In this document: one piece after another, positions 5,530-6,676 of the stretch | How positions within the stretch are numbered: position 1 is the first letter of the stretch | Layout of the letters: each line of letters starts with the position of its first letter | Assembly (NCBI GenBank): GCA_011525445.1 | Contig: WTGE01000408.1 | Span: 1 to 6,676 of the forward strand | DNA length: 6,676 nt | Direction: 5' to 3' | Origin: Synechococcus sp. CO36386bin_37 | Lineage (GTDB): Bacteria; Cyanobacteriota; Cyanobacteriia; PCC-6307; Cyanobiaceae | The notes under the pieces: generated by a model | The model's database searches: none | The model's input: the letters and a program-made list of their open reading frames with translations, nothing else | What the model was told of the DNA's origin: nothing | Position numbers and translations under genes: made by a program

Positions 5530-6676
5530 CCTGCGAGATAGGTCGTTTGGTCCAGGCTGGCCTTGAGATGGCTCATTAACAGCCGCGCTTCTTCAATTTC
5601 TAGTTTTCCTTGCTGAATCGCTGTTTCAGAGGCCTGGCGCAGGCGTTCAAGGATGAGCTCTGGATCATGTTGCATTTCCTCCAATACATTGGCGTTTGTG
5701 TCTCCCTTGAGCACATGGTCCAGGAGGTAACCGCCCCCTCTGGGATTCAGTCTCACGTGAACAGCATTGGTGCTGCCAAACAAGTTGTGGAGATTGCCCA
5801 TCACTTCTTGATAAGCACCGCCGAGAAACATGCCAATCCAATACGGTTGATTGTCTTGAAGTGGATGCAATTCAAGAAGAGATTTGTTGCTGCCACGGTC
5901 GATAAATCGCGAGAGCTTCCCATCAGAATCACAGGTGAGATCGGCGAATTGGCCAAGTTCGCTCGGGTATTCATTCAGGCGATGAATTGGCATCACTGGA
6001 AAGAGTTGATCAATCGCCCATGTGTCTGGAGCTGACCGAAAAATAGACAGGTTGGCGTAGTACGTCCAAGCCAAAGCTTGTTGCAGCCCGCGTAGGTCTT
6101 CATGGATGGGCTCATCCGTTGGCAGCTTTGAACTGATTTCTTTGGCGCAGGTCCAGCTCAGCTGTTCTGCCATGGCTCGTTGATTCAGGCGGATGTAGCC
6201 CAGTCGAAAGGCTGCAAGAGCATCTTCCCGAAATTTAATTGCATCATTCCAAGCCTCTTGAAGCAGAGAAGGATCCGCAGGATCCATTGCGCGAATCCGC
6301 TGGAGTGTTTCGCGTAAATTGGCGACGGGAAGAGGTTCATCGCTCCCTTGAGCTGGTTCGCCATCGGGTGCGCGACTGCAGCCGAGGACATTGAAAACCA
6401 GCACGGAGAAATGACTCGCCAAGGCACGACCGCTCTCGCTTACCAGGGTTGGCACTGGCACACCGAGAGGTACGCAACACTCCCGGATCGTTGCGACGAC
6501 ATCATTGGCGTAATTCTGCAGCGAGTAATTCGTCGATGCTGAGCTTGCCGTTCGGCTGCCGTCGTAGTCGATGCCGAGGCCTCCGCCAACGTCGAGGAAA
6601 CCCATTGGGGCCCCGAGGCGAGTGAGTTCGACGTAGATCTGTCCAGCCTCCTGCAGGGCGTCCTTCAGCACGGCGA
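5526..6676 (-). CDS. speA: Biosynthetic arginine decarboxylase, C-terminal part (5' end outside window)
   Basis: PLP-dependent decarboxylase making agmatine and CO2 from arginine, the entry to putrescine and spermidine. About 383 codons are present of a family length near 640, so the N-terminal PLP-lysine region lies beyond 6676; the frame is open to the edge. Counting from the codon at 6671-6669, the visible motifs are GGGLGIDYDGS (29-39, PLP-phosphate loop), SESGRA (78-83), the catalytic-cysteine motif CDSDGKLSRFID (247-258) and the family signature GGAYQEVMGNLHNLFG (284-299). These are characteristic of fold-III biosynthetic SpeA rather than the inducible AdiA type. The protein ends YLAG with TGA overlapping the start of the cyclase gene, so both are probably read from one mRNA. 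No truncation or frameshift is seen in the part present. Confidence 0.96.
   Translation of the reverse strand, partial: AVLKDALQEAGQIYVELTRLGAPMGFLDVGGGLGIDYDGSRTASSASTNYSLQNYANDVVATIRECCVPLGVPVPTLVSESGRALASHFSVLVFNVLGCSRAPDGEPAQGSDEPLPVANLRETLQRIRAMDPADPSLLQEAWNDAIKFREDALAAFRLGYIRLNQRAMAEQLSWTCAKEISSKLPTDEPIHEDLRGLQQALAWTYYANLSIFRSAPDTWAIDQLFPVMPIHRLNEYPSELGQFADLTCDSDGKLSRFIDRGSNKSLLELHPLQDNQPYWIGMFLGGAYQEVMGNLHNLFGSTNAVHVRLNPRGGGYLLDHVLKGDTNANVLEEMQHDPELILERLRQASETAIQQGKLEIEEARLLMSHLKASLDQTTYLAG

Noticed and set aside
5610..6035. 141-codon plus-strand open frame inside speA
   Set aside because: Antisense shadow of a highly conserved enzyme; no domain seen.

Overview
The window looks like a chromosomal segment of a picocyanobacterium, most likely marine Synechococcus/Cyanobium. 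This rests on a cyanobacterial-type biosynthetic arginine decarboxylase, a CHASE2 cyclase beside a DUF928 protein (both frequent in cyanobacteria), moderate GC, compact spacing and few Shine-Dalgarno sequences. No phylogenetic marker is present, so the assignment is an inference. I saw no rRNA, tRNA, insertion sequence or CRISPR array.

Layout. The minus strand at 2-853 encodes the almost complete C-terminally open protein of the window's left edge: a cyclic-nucleotide-binding-like (CNB) domain fused to methylglyoxal synthase. A 237-nt divergent intergenic region (854-1090) follows. Three plus-strand genes come next with short gaps: a small DUF3307-type membrane protein (1091-1441), an MscS-type channel with a C-terminal CNB domain of the bCNG kind (1474-2967), and an exported DUF928-type protein (3045-3683). 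They meet, tail to tail with a 47-nt overlap, a minus-strand pair: a CHASE2 membrane adenylate/guanylate cyclase (3637-5529) and, upstream of it, biosynthetic arginine decarboxylase speA (5526 to beyond 6676). The speA stop and the cyclase GTG start overlap as GTGA, so the two are probably one translationally coupled operon.

How it may work together. Within 5.5 kb there is one cyclic-nucleotide producer and two proteins with CNB folds, one on an ion channel and one on an enzyme that diverts dihydroxyacetone phosphate to methylglyoxal. The channel CNB has an intact phosphate-binding cassette (Glu414, Arg423), while the CNB of the methylglyoxal synthase has Asp81 and Gln90 at the same two places, so it may bind another ligand or none. 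The sequence thus suggests a cyclic-nucleotide neighbourhood linking an extracytoplasmic sensor (CHASE2, perhaps with secreted DUF928), ion flux, overflow carbon metabolism and polyamine/arginine metabolism. Domain identities are well supported; the functional link between the genes is a hypothesis.
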